Made by a program: the position numbers and the translations under genes
Shown here: positions 1 through 8,401 of the stretch, piece after piece
Numbering within the stretch: position 1 is the first letter of the stretch
Layout of the letters: each line of letters begins with the position of its first letter
Source of the DNA: an uncultured Bacteroidales bacterium
Lineage (GTDB): Bacteria > Bacteroidota > Bacteroidia > Bacteroidales > UBA932
DNA: 21,985 nucleotides
Assembly (NCBI GenBank): GCA_902461985.1
Contig: CABQAB010000005.1
Location: 1-21,985 of the forward strand
Direction of reading: 5' to 3'
Notes under the pieces: model-generated
The model's input: only the letters and a program-made list of their open reading frames with translations
What the model was told of the DNA's origin: nothing
The model's database searches: none

Positions 1-1310
1 TCATTGTCCTTGTATATTATCTTGACGACCTCGTGCATACGGCCCTTGTCATCCCTTATTCGCACAAGACCTCCGAAAACGCCCACTCCGTAATCTATAT
101 GGACGATGTAATCCCCTATCGAAAAGGAAGTCAGTTCGTTGATTGTCAGCTGCTCGCTCCTCTCTACTGTGCGCCTGAGGCTGACGCGGTGGAAGCGGTC
201 GAAGATTTCATGGTCGCTGTAACAGCAGATTTTCGATTCAGTGTCTACGAATCCGTTATGGATATTCTTTCCGGCAACGAATTCCGGCAGATGACATTCA
301 TTCTGGAGCAATATCGTTTCCAGCCTCTCCAGCTGAGACTTTTTTTCGCCGAAAACCAGTATTCTGTAGCCGTTTTCTGATTTTTCCCTGATGTCCGCGG
401 AAAGGATTTCGAAGTTCTTGTTGAATGTCGGCTGAGGGGCTATGCTGAACTTCACAGGCTCTATTACGGATTTTTCCGCCGTGGGAATTTCCAGGAACAC
501 CCTCTGGAACATGGCAGTCTGGACATAGAATTCCTCGGAGACATACATCTCGGACGAATCCAGCCATAAAGTGGTTTTCTCCGCAGGCAGGAGATAGAGG
601 ACCGGAACTGAAGGCTTTCCCTCCCCCTCTGCAACGGAAAGGTCGGGATATATTTCAGCCTCGTCTTTCTTTTCCTTTGAAAGCTGGGTTCCGCAGTCGA
701 ACACGCTTATGCTGTCAATCTCGTCTCCGAAAAAGGTGAAGCGGTAAGGATTGTTGTCCGAGTAGGAAAATATGTCAATGACGGCGCCTCTGATTGCAAA
801 CTGCCCGGGCTCTCCCACGAAATCATTGCGTACGAAGCCCATGTCCGACATTTTCTGGAGCAGTTCGTCCCTGTCAATGGTATCTCCGCATCTTAGTCTG
901 AGCACGTTTCTGTCTTCCGTGAAGTCTTTTGAAACCGCACCTTCAGACAGGGCCTGCGGATATGAAACGAAAAACAGCTGGGAGCTGCCGTCATACTCCA
1001 TTATCTTTCCTATGGCCGAAGTCCTCTGCACGCCGAGCGAAAACTTGTAACTGCTCTTCTCCATTTTCCGGCCGGAATCCGGAAGAAAAAACACCCTGTC
1101 ACCGTCTACAAGCGAGTAAAGGTCTGATGCACAATACTCTGCGCTCTCCCTGTCCGGCAATATGATGAAGTTGATGCCGGGACGCGCGGCTGCGGCTGCG
1201 ACAAACCACCTTGCCGAAAAATACAATCCGGAACAATAGACATCCTTCCCTTCCGCGAGTTTTCCCGAAAGTGTCTCGACTGACTTTTGACTTATTAACA
1301 ATTCCTTCAT
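1..1310 (-). CDS. mfd: Transcription-repair coupling factor Mfd, N-terminal part (cut by window edge)
   Basis: Mfd is a DNA translocase that removes RNA polymerase stalled at lesions and recruits UvrA. Translating the minus strand from the ATG at 1310-1308 gives an open frame of about 436 residues that runs off the left edge. It starts MKELLISQKSVETL. The UvrB-like N-terminal domain is recognisable from GEPGQFAIRGAVIDIFS and the following FGDEIDSI. Near the edge, GDYIVHIDYGVGVFGGL is the hallmark of the RNA-polymerase-interacting (CarD-like) domain. The translocase motor and C-terminal domain (about 650-700 further residues in the family) lie outside the window, so integrity cannot be judged. 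The gene diverges from ruvB across a 276-nt AT-rich gap. Identification is firm; the start is the first ATG of the conserved domain. Confidence 0.93.
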   Translation of the reverse strand, partial: MKELLISQKSVETLSGKLAEGKDVYCSGLYFSARWFVAAAAARPGINFIILPDRESAEYCASDLYSLVDGDRVFFLPDSGRKMEKSSYKFSLGVQRTSAIGKIMEYDGSSQLFFVSYPQALSEGAVSKDFTEDRNVLRLRCGDTIDRDELLQKMSDMGFVRNDFVGEPGQFAIRGAVIDIFSYSDNNPYRFTFFGDEIDSISVFDCGTQLSKEKKDEAEIYPDLSVAEGEGKPSVPVLYLLPAEKTTLWLDSSEMYVSEEFYVQTAMFQRVFLEIPTAEKSVIEPVKFSIAPQPTFNKNFEILSADIREKSENGYRILVFGEKKSQLERLETILLQNECHLPEFVAGKNIHNGFVDTESKICCYSDHEIFDRFHRVSLRRTVERSEQLTINELTSFSIGDYIVHIDYGVGVFGGLVRIRDDKGRMHEVVKIIYKDN

Positions 1311-1586
1311 TTCAGCTGTTGAAAAGTTGTTGAAAAGCCGTTAAAAACTATTGAAAAGATTATTTTGAAAAGATTTCCGATTTTCCATATCCGCAATTTT
1401 CCGGAATATCCAAAAAATCAGCAAAGGATTTACGAAAATTTTCCACATAGGTTTTTCAACAGTTACTAACATTATAAAATACTATCCTGCAATCGTTTGT
1501 GTATGTTTTGAACAAAATCCACAAAGATATATTACCATTAGATTTAAAATTAAATTTAACTTTGTATCTATAATAATTTTCAGCCG
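1311..1586. other. Divergent mfd/ruvB intergenic region with repeated GAAAAG motifs
   Basis: This 276-nt AT-rich gap separates the divergent mfd and ruvB starts. GAAAAG occurs four times (1321, 1332, 1353, 1367). CTGTTGAAAA at 1316-1325 has its exact reverse complement TTTTCAACAG at 1453-1462. TTTTCCACA at 1439-1447 fits the degenerate DnaA-box pattern TTWTNCACA. The right part (about 1540-1580) is very AT-rich. No ORF of substance was found. The function is unknown; promoters for both genes must lie here. Confidence 0.6.
1557..1564 (+). promoter_or_regulatory. Candidate -7 box for ruvB
   Basis: TAACTTTG matches the Bacteroidota -7 consensus TAnnTTTG and lies 22 nt before the ruvB ATG. No good -33 TTTG is found at the usual distance of about 20 nt, so this is only a candidate. 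Confidence 0.4.
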
Positions 1587-2612
1587 ATGGGGAACGATTT
1601 CAATCCGCATGACACAAACGCGGGCAAAGATAAGGAAATAGACGGAATAATCAGGCCGCAGGGACTGGTAGAATTTTCCGGACAGGACAAAATAGTAAGG
1701 AATCTGAAAATCTTTGTCTCCGCCGCCAAAATGAGAGGGGAGACACTCGACCACGTGCTCTTCCACGGGCCTCCGGGTTTAGGCAAGACTACTTTAGCGC
1801 ACATCATAGCCAATGAACTTGGCGTGAACATGAAAGTCACATCAGGTCCGGTGCTGGACAAGCCCGGCGATCTGGCCGGTCTGCTTACTTCCTTAGAAGA
1901 GGGCGACGTGCTTTTCATTGACGAGATACACAGACTTTCTCCCGTGGTGGAGGAATACCTCTATTCCGCTATGGAGGATTTCGTGATAGACATTATGGTG
2001 GACAAAGGGCCGGGTGCGAGATCCATACGCCTGTCGCTCAATCCTTTCACTCTTGTCGGGGCAACTACCCGGAGCGGGCTTCTGACTTCTCCGCTGAGGG
2101 CGAGGTTCGGCATCAAGTGCGCTCTCGAGTATTATGATACTTCCACCCTTGAAAAGATTGTCTGCAGGAGTGCGTCCATCCTCAAGGTGTCCATAGATGC
2201 TGATGCGGCCCATGAAATAGCCCTCCGCAGCCGCGGCACACCCCGTATAGCCAATTCCCTTTTGCGCAGGGTGAGGGATTTCGCCCAGGTTGTGGGAGAC
2301 GGGGCCATAGACCTCAAAATAGCCCGCTACGCTTTGGATGCCCTGAACATAGACAAGAGGGGACTGGATTCTATTGACAACAAGATTCTCAAGACCATCA
2401 TTACGAAGTTCAAGGGCGGTCCTGTGGGGGCGAACACCATCGCGACTGCAGTAGGGGAGGATCAGGGCACTCTCGAAGAGGTCTACGAGCCTTTCCTTAT
2501 CAAGGAGGGCTTCATAGTCCGCACTCCGCGGGGCAGGGAAGTGACGGAACTCGCCTACACCCATCTCGGAATAAACCGCGCCGCTCCCGACGAAAACCTG
2601 CTGTTTGACTAA
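1587..2612 (+). CDS. ruvB: Holliday junction branch migration DNA helicase RuvB
   Basis: RuvB is the hexameric AAA+ motor that, with RuvA, drives branch migration of Holliday junctions during recombination and repair. At 341 residues it has normal family length. Visible motifs are Walker A GPPGLGKT (61-68), Walker B LFIDEIH (110-115 region), sensor I GATTR (158-162) and the arginine-finger region SPLRARFG (about 168-175). The C-terminal winged-helix domain is intact, with the conserved [17 protein letters not shown] stretch. It stands alone: ruvA is about 8 kb away on the other strand and ruvC is not in the window. It may be monocistronic, as a promoter-like box precedes frdA. Nothing unusual in the protein. 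Confidence 0.97.
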   Translation: MGNDFNPHDTNAGKDKEIDGIIRPQGLVEFSGQDKIVRNLKIFVSAAKMRGETLDHVLFHGPPGLGKTTLAHIIANELGVNMKVTSGPVLDKPGDLAGLLTSLEEGDVLFIDEIHRLSPVVEEYLYSAMEDFVIDIMVDKGPGARSIRLSLNPFTLVGATTRSGLLTSPLRARFGIKCALEYYDTSTLEKIVCRSASILKVSIDADAAHEIALRSRGTPRIANSLLRRVRDFAQVVGDGAIDLKIARYALDALNIDKRGLDSIDNKILKTIITKFKGGPVGANTIATAVGEDQGTLEEVYEPFLIKEGFIVRTPRGREVTELAYTHLGINRAAPDENLLFD

Positions 2613-2663
2613 TTTTTCATTCCTCTTTTGTGCTACAGATGTGGAACTTGAGGAAAGATTTAT

Positions 2664-2671
2664 TATTTTTG
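2664..2671 (+). promoter_or_regulatory. Candidate -7 box for frdAB
   Basis: TATTTTTG matches TAnnTTTG, 40 nt before the frdA ATG. At the expected 20-nt gap upstream the sequence is TGTG (2640-2643), three of four matches to the -33 TTTG. This suggests frdAB has its own promoter after ruvB. Confidence 0.45.
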
Positions 2672-2711
2672 CAGACTTTATTACGAGGAAATATCTATAA
2701 ACCTATACATA

Positions 2712-4658
2712 ATGGCAAAAGAATTGATTTCAAAGATTCCTGAGGGTCCTTTGGCCGAGAAATGGACAAAGCACAAATCTCAGATCAGGGTTGTCTCGCC
2801 GGGCAACAAGAAGAAAATGGAAATCATTGTCATCGGTACCGGTCTCGGAGGCGCCTCTGCAGCTGCTTCTCTCGGAGAGCTCGGCTACAAGGTGAAGGTC
2901 TTCTGCATCAGCGATTCTCCACGCAGGGCGCACTCGATTGCCGCTCAGGGAGGTATAAATGCAGCGAAGAACTATCAGAACGACAATGACTCCATCTACC
3001 GCCTGTTCTACGACACTATCAAGGGCGGAGACTACAGAAGCCGTGAAGCCAATGTCTACCGTCTCGCTGAAGTCAGCAACAACATCATCGACCAGTGCGT
3101 AGCGCAGGGTGTTCCTTTTGCGAGGGAATATGGCGGACTTCTCGCAAACCGTTCTTTCGGAGGTGCGCAGGTCAGCCGTACCTTCTATGCACGCGGACAA
3201 ACCGGACAGCAGCTTCTTTTGGGTGCATACGCTGCCCTGAACCGCCAGATTGCAGCCGGAACAGTCGAGTCATACCCGCGCCATGAGATGCTGGACATCG
3301 TTCTCATCAACGGCGAAGCAAAGGGTATCATCGCACGTAACCTCGTAACAGGGGATGTCGAGCGTTTCGGAGCCCATGCAGTGGTGATTGCGTCAGGCGG
3401 ATACGGAAACACATATTTCCTTTCCACCAATGCCATGAATTCAAACGGTTCAGCGGCATGGCAGTGCTACAAGAAAGGTGCGTTCTTCGCAAACCCTTGT
3501 TTCGCGCAGATTCACCCTACCTGTATTCCTGTACACGGCGAGCAGCAGTCCAAGCTGACTCTTATGTCCGAGTCTCTCCGCAATGACGGCCGTATCTGGG
3601 TTCCTAAGAAAATGGAGGATGTGCTGAAGCTCCGCAAGAAGGAAATCAATCCTGCAGATATACCTGAGGAGGACAGAGACTACTATCTTGAGCGTCGTTA
3701 CCCTGCTTTCGGCAACCTCGTGCCTCGTGACGTTGCATCACGTGCTGCAAAGGAGCGTTGTGACGCAGGTTTCGGTGTGAACGAGACAGGACTTGCGGTA
3801 TTCCTCGACTTCAAGACGGCAATTGCAAATCTCGGCAAGAAGACCATAGAGGAGCGTTACGGCAACCTCTTCCAGATGTATGAGAAAATCACCGGGGTGA
3901 ACCCTTACGAGAACCCTATGATGATTTACCCTGCCATCCACTACACTATGGGCGGTCTCTGGGTGGATTACAATCTCCAGACGACAGTTCCTGGTCTGTA
4001 TGCGATAGGCGAGGCCAACTTCTCTGACCACGGAGGAAACCGTCTCGGCGCTTCTGCACTTATGCAGGGTCTTGCTGACGGCTATTTCATTCTCCCTTAC
4101 ACAATAGGCGACTACCTTGCCGGCAAATTCAAGGAGCCGAAGACGGACATAGGTGCGCCTGAGTTCGTCGAGGCTGAGAAGAAAGTCCGCGAGAAGATAC
4201 AGAGACTGCTCTCCATCAAGGGTACTGAATCAGTGGACACCATCCACAAGAAACTCGGACATATCATGTGGGAATATGTCGGAATGGCGCGTAACGAGGC
4301 CGGTCTGAAGAAGGCCGTGGAGCTGATACGTGCTCTGAAGACCGAATTCTGGAGCAATGTCTATGTTGCAGGCGAGAACGGCACGTTCAACCAGGAGCTT
4401 GAAAAGGCTCTCAGACTTGCTGATTTCCTTGAAATAGGCGAGCTTATGGCTATAGACGCCCTCAACCGTAACGAGTCCTGCGGAGGCCATTTCCGTGAGG
4501 AGATGCAGACCGAGGACGGCGAGACAAAGAGGGATGACAAGAATTATATGTATGTGGCTGCATGGGAATACAAGGGCGAAGGCGAGGCTCCGGAGCTTCA
4601 CAAAGAACCTTTGAATTACGAGAATATCCACATCGTTTCAAGAAACTATAAGGATTAG
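2712..4658 (+). CDS. frdA: Fumarate reductase / succinate dehydrogenase flavoprotein subunit
   Basis: Catalytic FAD subunit of complex II, interconverting fumarate and succinate on the cytoplasmic face of the inner membrane. In fermentative Bacteroidales the physiological direction is usually fumarate reduction with menaquinol. The protein has 648 residues. It shows the dinucleotide-binding GTGLGG (42-47), the covalent-FAD region with His74 in [11 protein letters not shown], the substrate region HPTCIP, and a conserved PRDVASRA stretch. The C-terminal capping part has ESCGGHFR. frdB follows after 4 nt. The cytochrome b subunit gene that normally sits just upstream in Bacteroidales is absent: the upstream gene is ruvB. 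Codon use looks strongly biased, as in a highly expressed gene. An sdhA label would be equally valid. Confidence 0.95.
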   Translation: MAKELISKIPEGPLAEKWTKHKSQIRVVSPGNKKKMEIIVIGTGLGGASAAASLGELGYKVKVFCISDSPRRAHSIAAQGGINAAKNYQNDNDSIYRLFYDTIKGGDYRSREANVYRLAEVSNNIIDQCVAQGVPFAREYGGLLANRSFGGAQVSRTFYARGQTGQQLLLGAYAALNRQIAAGTVESYPRHEMLDIVLINGEAKGIIARNLVTGDVERFGAHAVVIASGGYGNTYFLSTNAMNSNGSAAWQCYKKGAFFANPCFAQIHPTCIPVHGEQQSKLTLMSESLRNDGRIWVPKKMEDVLKLRKKEINPADIPEEDRDYYLERRYPAFGNLVPRDVASRAAKERCDAGFGVNETGLAVFLDFKTAIANLGKKTIEERYGNLFQMYEKITGVNPYENPMMIYPAIHYTMGGLWVDYNLQTTVPGLYAIGEANFSDHGGNRLGASALMQGLADGYFILPYTIGDYLAGKFKEPKTDIGAPEFVEAEKKVREKIQRLLSIKGTESVDTIHKKLGHIMWEYVGMARNEAGLKKAVELIRALKTEFWSNVYVAGENGTFNQELEKALRLADFLEIGELMAIDALNRNESCGGHFREEMQTEDGETKRDDKNYMYVAAWEYKGEGEAPELHKEPLNYENIHIVSRNYKD

Positions 4659-4662
4659 GAAT

Positions 4663-5442
4663 ATGGATTTGACTTTGAAAGTCTGGCGTCAGAAAAACGC
4701 CAAGGAAAAGGGCCATTTTGAGACCTACAAGGTCAATGGTATATCCGAGGACAGCTCTTTTCTCGAAATGCTCGACATCCTCAATGAACAGCTCATTCAG
4801 GAAGGTATGGACCCTGTCGCTGTAGAAAAGGGATGTCAGTCTTCCGGTCCCGTATCTTTCGACCATGACTGCCGGGAGGGAATTTGCGGAGCCTGCTCAT
4901 TGTATATCAACGGACGTGCTCATGGACCTGACGACGAGGTTACGACCTGTCAGCTTCATATGCGCAAGTTCAAGGACGGTGACACCATCACCATCGAACC
5001 TTGGAGAAGCCATGGTTTCCCTGTCATCAAGGACCTTGTCGTAGACCGTCAGGCGTTTGACAAGATTCTTCAGGCAGGTGGCTATGTTTCCGTGCGCACA
5101 GGAGGTGTTCCGGACGCCAATGCCATTCCGATCAAGAGGGAAAACGCAGAGGAAAGTATGGACGGAGCTGCCTGCATCGGCTGCGGTGCCTGTGTGGCTA
5201 CTTGCAAGAACGGTTCTGCAATGCTTTTCGTGGCTGCCAGGGTAAGTTCTCTCGCGCTTCTTCCTCAGGGTAAGGTCGAGGCTGCAAGAAGGGCCAAGGC
5301 TATGGTCGCGAAGATGGACGAACTCGGTTTCGGTGCCTGCACCAACACCCGCGCCTGCGAAATGGAGTGCCCTAAGCACATTACTGTAGGCCATATCGCC
5401 CGTCTCAACCGCGAATACCTTTGCGCCAAGTTCAAGGACTGA
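4663..5442 (+). CDS. frdB: Fumarate reductase / succinate dehydrogenase iron-sulfur subunit
   Basis: Electron-transfer subunit of complex II, passing electrons between the FrdA flavin and the membrane quinone through three Fe-S clusters. In its 259 residues the [2Fe-2S] ligands are Cys70, Cys75, Cys78 and Cys96. The C-terminal ferredoxin-like part carries [11 protein letters not shown] (171-181) and a second group Cys226, Cys232, Cys236, which together fit a [4Fe-4S] plus a [3Fe-4S] cluster. It starts 4 nt after frdA and ends just before a strong terminator, so the two form a short operon. No membrane anchor gene follows. Assignment is firm; the reaction direction is not visible in sequence. 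Confidence 0.95.
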   Translation: MDLTLKVWRQKNAKEKGHFETYKVNGISEDSSFLEMLDILNEQLIQEGMDPVAVEKGCQSSGPVSFDHDCREGICGACSLYINGRAHGPDDEVTTCQLHMRKFKDGDTITIEPWRSHGFPVIKDLVVDRQAFDKILQAGGYVSVRTGGVPDANAIPIKRENAEESMDGAACIGCGACVATCKNGSAMLFVAARVSSLALLPQGKVEAARRAKAMVAKMDELGFGACTNTRACEMECPKHITVGHIARLNREYLCAKFKD

Positions 5443-5460
5443 CGCTTACTGTTTTATAAT

Positions 5461-5500
5461 GAAAAAGCGGACACAGCCTAAAAACTGTGTCCGCTTTTTC
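5461..5500. terminator. Bidirectional intrinsic terminator between frdB and the PLDc_N gene
   Basis: A perfect 16-bp stem (5461-5476 with 5485-5500) starts GAAAAAGCGG and closes an 8-nt loop CCTAAAAA. The A-rich foot on one side becomes a U-tract on the other, so it can stop transcription from both convergent units. Confidence 0.92.
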
Positions 5501-5515
5501 TATTCTGATAGCGTG

Positions 5516-5704
5516 TTATTTAACCCAGTCCGCTATATGGTCTTTGCCGTAGAAATAATAGAACAAAAGACCAATCCAGCTTGTGAGTATAACAACTACA
5601 ATGATGAGGATTTTCTTGATAGTGTCTCCGGGGATTCTCCAGATGTCAAGTCCTGCTTTGATTGTAAGTACAACACCTACAATCCAGATGATAAAACTTA
5701 CCAT
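5516..5704 (-). CDS. PLDc_N-type micro membrane protein
   Basis: A 62-residue integral membrane protein with two hydrophobic segments (about residues 3-18 and 31-51). The second ends in WIGLLFYYFYGKD, which resembles the PLDc_N domain (the membrane leader of cardiolipin synthases), here as a stand-alone unit. Stand-alone copies are common in Bacteroidota and have no firm role. It lies 38 nt downstream of hflX on the same strand and ends at the shared terminator, so it is probably the last gene of the hflX transcript. A 90-residue plus-strand frame over the same bases was rejected because it overlaps the terminator and has no recognisable features. Confidence 0.75.
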   Translation of the reverse strand: MVSFIIWIVGVVLTIKAGLDIWRIPGDTIKKILIIVVVILTSWIGLLFYYFYGKDHIADWVK

Positions 5705-5742
5705 AATTTGTTTAATGTTTTATATTATTGATTTATAATAAT

Positions 5743-6942
5743 TTACCAGAGGAAATTATTGAAAGGGTAGCGGCCTGCGTGGATTTCAGCGACCATTTTG
5801 TACAGGTCAGAGCGCATCTTGTCGATTCCTGTTTTCTCCTTTGCTGAAATGAACACGCAAGGTGTGTTTTCCCTCGCTATCCACGAGTGCTTGTACTCTT
5901 CGAGACTGTAGTTCTCAGCCTTCTTCGGCTCCAATGAAAATTCGTCGTATTCCTCGTGCCTGTATGCGTCGATTTTGTTGAATACCATATAAACCGGCTT
6001 GTCTGCCGCTCCTATGTCCCTTAGAGTCTCGTTTACGACCCTAATCTGGTCTTCGTGTCCTCTGTGCGATATGTCCACTACATGCATGAGAATATCAGCC
6101 TCACGGACCTCGTCAAGCGTGCTTTTGAAGGCCTCTACGAGCTGTGTCGGGAGTTTTCTGATGAATCCGACAGTGTCGCTCAGCAGAAACGGCACATTCT
6201 CGACTACGACTTTTCTGACTGTAGTGTCGAGGGTGGCGAAAAGTTTGTTTTCGGCGAATACGTCAGTTTTTGCAAGCAGGTTCATCAGAGTGCTTTTCCC
6301 GACATTGGTGTAGCCTACGAGGGCTATACGCACCATTGAGCCTCTGTTTCCTCTCTGTGAGGCCATCTGCTTGTCAATTTTCTTCAACTGCTCTTTAAGA
6401 CGTGCTATCTTGTCCTGGATGATTCTTCGGTCCGTTTCTATCTGCGTCTCTCCCGGACCTCTCATTCCAATACCTCCTTTCTGTCTCTCAAGGTGCGTCC
6501 ACATTCGTGTAAGTCGCGGAAGAAGATATTGATACTGAGCGAGTTCTACCTGGGTTTTCGCGTATGCTGTTTTCGCTCTCTGCGCGAAGATATCTAAAAT
6601 CAGACTCGTTCTGTCGAGTATCTTTATCTGGAATTCCCTTTCAATATTTCGTATCTGTGTCGCGCTCAGTTCATCATCGAATATGGCTACGTCAATTTCA
6701 TTTTCATCGATGAATTGCTTTATTTCGGCTAATTTTCCGCTTCTGATATAGGTTCGAGGATCGGGTTTGTCTACTTTCTGGATGAATCTGCCATGTTTTT
6801 CGACTCCGGCTGTCTCAGCTAAGAATTCGAGTTCGTCAAGGTATTCGTTGATGGTGTTTTCATCGTCATCCTGCTTGATTACTCCGATGAAAATAGCCTT
6901 TTCTATGTATTTCTTTATTATTATCGGTTCAGAATTCAGCAT
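5743..6942 (-). CDS. hflX: GTPase HflX
   Basis: HflX is a ribosome-associated GTPase that splits or rescues stalled 70S ribosomes, notably under heat stress. The 399-residue protein has the HflX N-terminal domain, then the family signature GGIGMRGPGETQIETDRR (156-173), a helical linker, and the GTPase domain. G1 is GYTNVGKST (210-218), G3 DTVGF (256-260), G4 NKID (322-325) and G5 SAK (366-368). Length and motif order are normal. The start codon is 18 nt past the tonB terminator and no good TAnnTTTG box was found in the 102-nt gap, so the promoter is unclear; read-through from tonB is possible. The PLDc_N micro-protein follows closely. Confidence 0.96.
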   Translation of the reverse strand: MLNSEPIIIKKYIEKAIFIGVIKQDDDENTINEYLDELEFLAETAGVEKHGRFIQKVDKPDPRTYIRSGKLAEIKQFIDENEIDVAIFDDELSATQIRNIEREFQIKILDRTSLILDIFAQRAKTAYAKTQVELAQYQYLLPRLTRMWTHLERQKGGIGMRGPGETQIETDRRIIQDKIARLKEQLKKIDKQMASQRGNRGSMVRIALVGYTNVGKSTLMNLLAKTDVFAENKLFATLDTTVRKVVVENVPFLLSDTVGFIRKLPTQLVEAFKSTLDEVREADILMHVVDISHRGHEDQIRVVNETLRDIGAADKPVYMVFNKIDAYRHEEYDEFSLEPKKAENYSLEEYKHSWIARENTPCVFISAKEKTGIDKMRSDLYKMVAEIHAGRYPFNNFLW

Positions 6943-6954
6943 AAGTATCCCATT

Positions 6955-6995
6955 AAAAATGGAGAACTTCCAAAAGGTCTTTTTGAAAGCTCTCC
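6955..6995 (-). terminator. Intrinsic terminator of tonB
   Basis: In minus-strand RNA, bases 6995-6981 and 6975-6961 form a 15-bp stem fully paired with two G-U wobbles, followed by a short U-run (6959-6955). On the plus strand the two wobbles become A-C mismatches, so the structure points to the minus strand only. Confidence 0.75.
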
Positions 6996-7044
6996 GTTGT
7001 GTAGTTTATGCGCTATTTACTGTGTGTGTAGTATGTTACGGAGC

Positions 7045-7734
7045 TTACCTCAACTGGAAGTAAACAGGGAAGGTATAAGTTACAGGGACAGCCCTGTCTC
7101 TCTGTTTGCCTGGAGCCCATTTCGGAGAACTTGATACTACTCTTATTGCTTCCTTGTCAAGTGACGGGTCTACACCTCTGAGGACTTTGACCTTTGTCAC
7201 GCTACCGTCTTTTTCTACTGTGAACTGGAGAGTTACGCGGCCCTGAACACCGTTTTCCTTTGCAATTTCAGGATATACGAGCCTCTTGTTCACCCATTTT
7301 GAGAATTCATTTGCGTCTCCGCCCATGAATGAAGGTTTTTCTTCCACCAGCTGGAATGGAATAGCTTCCTCCTCCACGACTTCTTCCTGCACGTTTTCTA
7401 CATATTCCATGATTTCAACGCCCATATTGCTGTCGTCCTCAAGTGAGAGGAAGTCGTTGTCGACCTGAATTTCGTCATCGACGATTTCAATCAAGTCAGA
7501 AAGGACTGGCATCTTCGGAGCGTCTGGTGGAGGTGGCGGAGTTTCCTGTGTTATAGGAATGATCTCCTCTTCCTGAACTACCTGGTTTTCAGCCTCGAGA
7601 GTGTTCACTTGCGCGTCTCTCGATGTCCAGTTGAATGCGACGTAAACAACTGCGAGAGCGACAACCAACCCTATTTCGACGAACAGGGTCCTTTTGTTCT
7701 CAAGACTTGCTTTTGGCGTCTTTTTTTGTTCCAT
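7045..7734 (-). CDS. tonB: TonB-family energy transducer
   Basis: TonB links the inner-membrane proton motive force to outer-membrane TonB-dependent (including SusC-type) transporters. This 229-residue protein has a short cytoplasmic N-terminus, one transmembrane helix (about 18-35), a proline run PPPPPDAP (66-73) in a strongly acidic periplasmic linker, and the C-terminal TonB domain (about 138-229) with GGDANEFSKWVNKRLVYP and GVQGRVTLQFTVEKDGSV. This layout is typical of Bacteroidota. ExbB/ExbD are not adjacent. It diverges from ybeY and has its own promoter and terminator, so it is probably monocistronic. Many paralogues usually exist per genome, so the symbol denotes the family. Confidence 0.93.
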   Translation of the reverse strand: MEQKKTPKASLENKRTLFVEIGLVVALAVVYVAFNWTSRDAQVNTLEAENQVVQEEEIIPITQETPPPPPDAPKMPVLSDLIEIVDDEIQVDNDFLSLEDDSNMGVEIMEYVENVQEEVVEEEAIPFQLVEEKPSFMGGDANEFSKWVNKRLVYPEIAKENGVQGRVTLQFTVEKDGSVTKVKVLRGVDPSLDKEAIRVVSSSPKWAPGKQRDRAVPVTYTFPVYFQLR

Positions 7735-7821
7735 AGTTATCTTATTATCTTTTGTTTGTCTGTTTTGTTATCAGTCGGCGGTCTCTCTCATATGATGGAC
7801 TTTGTCGCCTATAAACTCGTG

Positions 7822-7853
7822 TAAAGTTAGAAATAATAATTTTTTATAGCAAA
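7822..7853 (-). promoter_or_regulatory. Candidate promoter of tonB
   Basis: Read on the minus strand, TTTG (7853-7850), a 20-nt gap, and TAACTTTA (7829-7822) match the Bacteroidota -33/-7 pattern with one mismatch in the -7 box. It lies about 88 nt upstream of the tonB ATG. Confidence 0.5.
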
Positions 7854-7871
7854 TTTTTTGATTAGATGTAG

Positions 7872-7879
7872 TAGATTTG
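7872..7879 (+). promoter_or_regulatory. Candidate -7 box for ybeY-mnmG
   Basis: TAGATTTG fits TAnnTTTG, 40 nt before the ybeY ATG. No TTTG lies at the ideal 20-nt gap; the nearest is 11 nt upstream, so support is partial. Confidence 0.4.
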
Positions 7880-7919
7880 CACCACATTTGACAGCTTATC
7901 ACTCTGTCATGACCGTTTT

Positions 7920-8339
7920 ATGATTTCATATTATTTTCAGGACACCGACTTTAAGTTCAGAGAAAAACGGAGAAACAACGAGTGGCTCAGGCTTGTAGCT
8001 GAGAGTGAAATCTTCAGAATAGGGGATATATCCATAATATTCTGTTCGGACCCGTATATTCTCGACATAAACCAGAAATATCTCGGACACGACTATTACA
8101 CAGATATAATCACTTTTGACTATTGCGAGGGAGACAGGCTTTCCGGCGATTTGTTCATCAGTGTGGATTCTGTCCGTGAAAATTCAATCGAGTACGGAAC
8201 CGAGTTCAAGGACGAGCTCAACAGAGTGATTGTTCATGGGCTTCTTCATCTGATCGGCTATGATGACCACTCTGAGGAGGATATTGCAATGATGCGTAAA
8301 AAGGAGAATTATTATCTTTCATTGCGTGAATTGCTTTGA
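7920..8339 (+). CDS. ybeY: Endoribonuclease / rRNA maturation factor YbeY
   Basis: YbeY is a zinc-dependent single-strand endoribonuclease needed for 16S rRNA 3' maturation and ribosome quality control. The 139-residue protein contains the zinc motif HGLLHLIGYDDH (106-117), with His106, His110 and His117 as likely ligands. The usual spacing of the last His is one residue shorter (GYDH), so the doubled Asp is a small variation. The upstream DYYTDIITFDY element is also typical. mnmG follows after about 60 nt on the same strand, suggesting a shared transcript of rRNA- and tRNA-modifying enzymes. Confidence 0.94.
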   Translation: MISYYFQDTDFKFREKRRNNEWLRLVAESEIFRIGDISIIFCSDPYILDINQKYLGHDYYTDIITFDYCEGDRLSGDLFISVDSVRENSIEYGTEFKDELNRVIVHGLLHLIGYDDHSEEDIAMMRKKENYYLSLRELL

Positions 8340-8401
8340 AACTATTGTATTGCTGGTGTAAGGATTGATATCTTATTTGTTGATTATCAGTTATTTTAGT
8401 G

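Noticed and set aside
33..380. 115-codon plus-strand open frame at the left edge
   Set aside because: The minus strand here encodes clear Mfd domains; the plus-strand frame has no motif.
1316..1372. GAAAAG repeats as a CRISPR array
   Set aside because: The repeats are 6 nt with irregular spacing (11, 21, 14); no unit or spacer structure and no cas genes.
1893..2564. 223-codon open frame antisense to ruvB
   Set aside because: It lies wholly inside ruvB, has no recognisable domain and is explained by the codon bias of the real gene.
2730..3200. 156-codon open frame antisense to frdA
   Set aside because: Shadow of the strongly codon-biased frdA; no family features.
5459..5731. 90-codon plus-strand frame after frdB
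   Set aside because: It begins inside a perfect terminator stem and opposes the better supported PLDc_N micro-gene.
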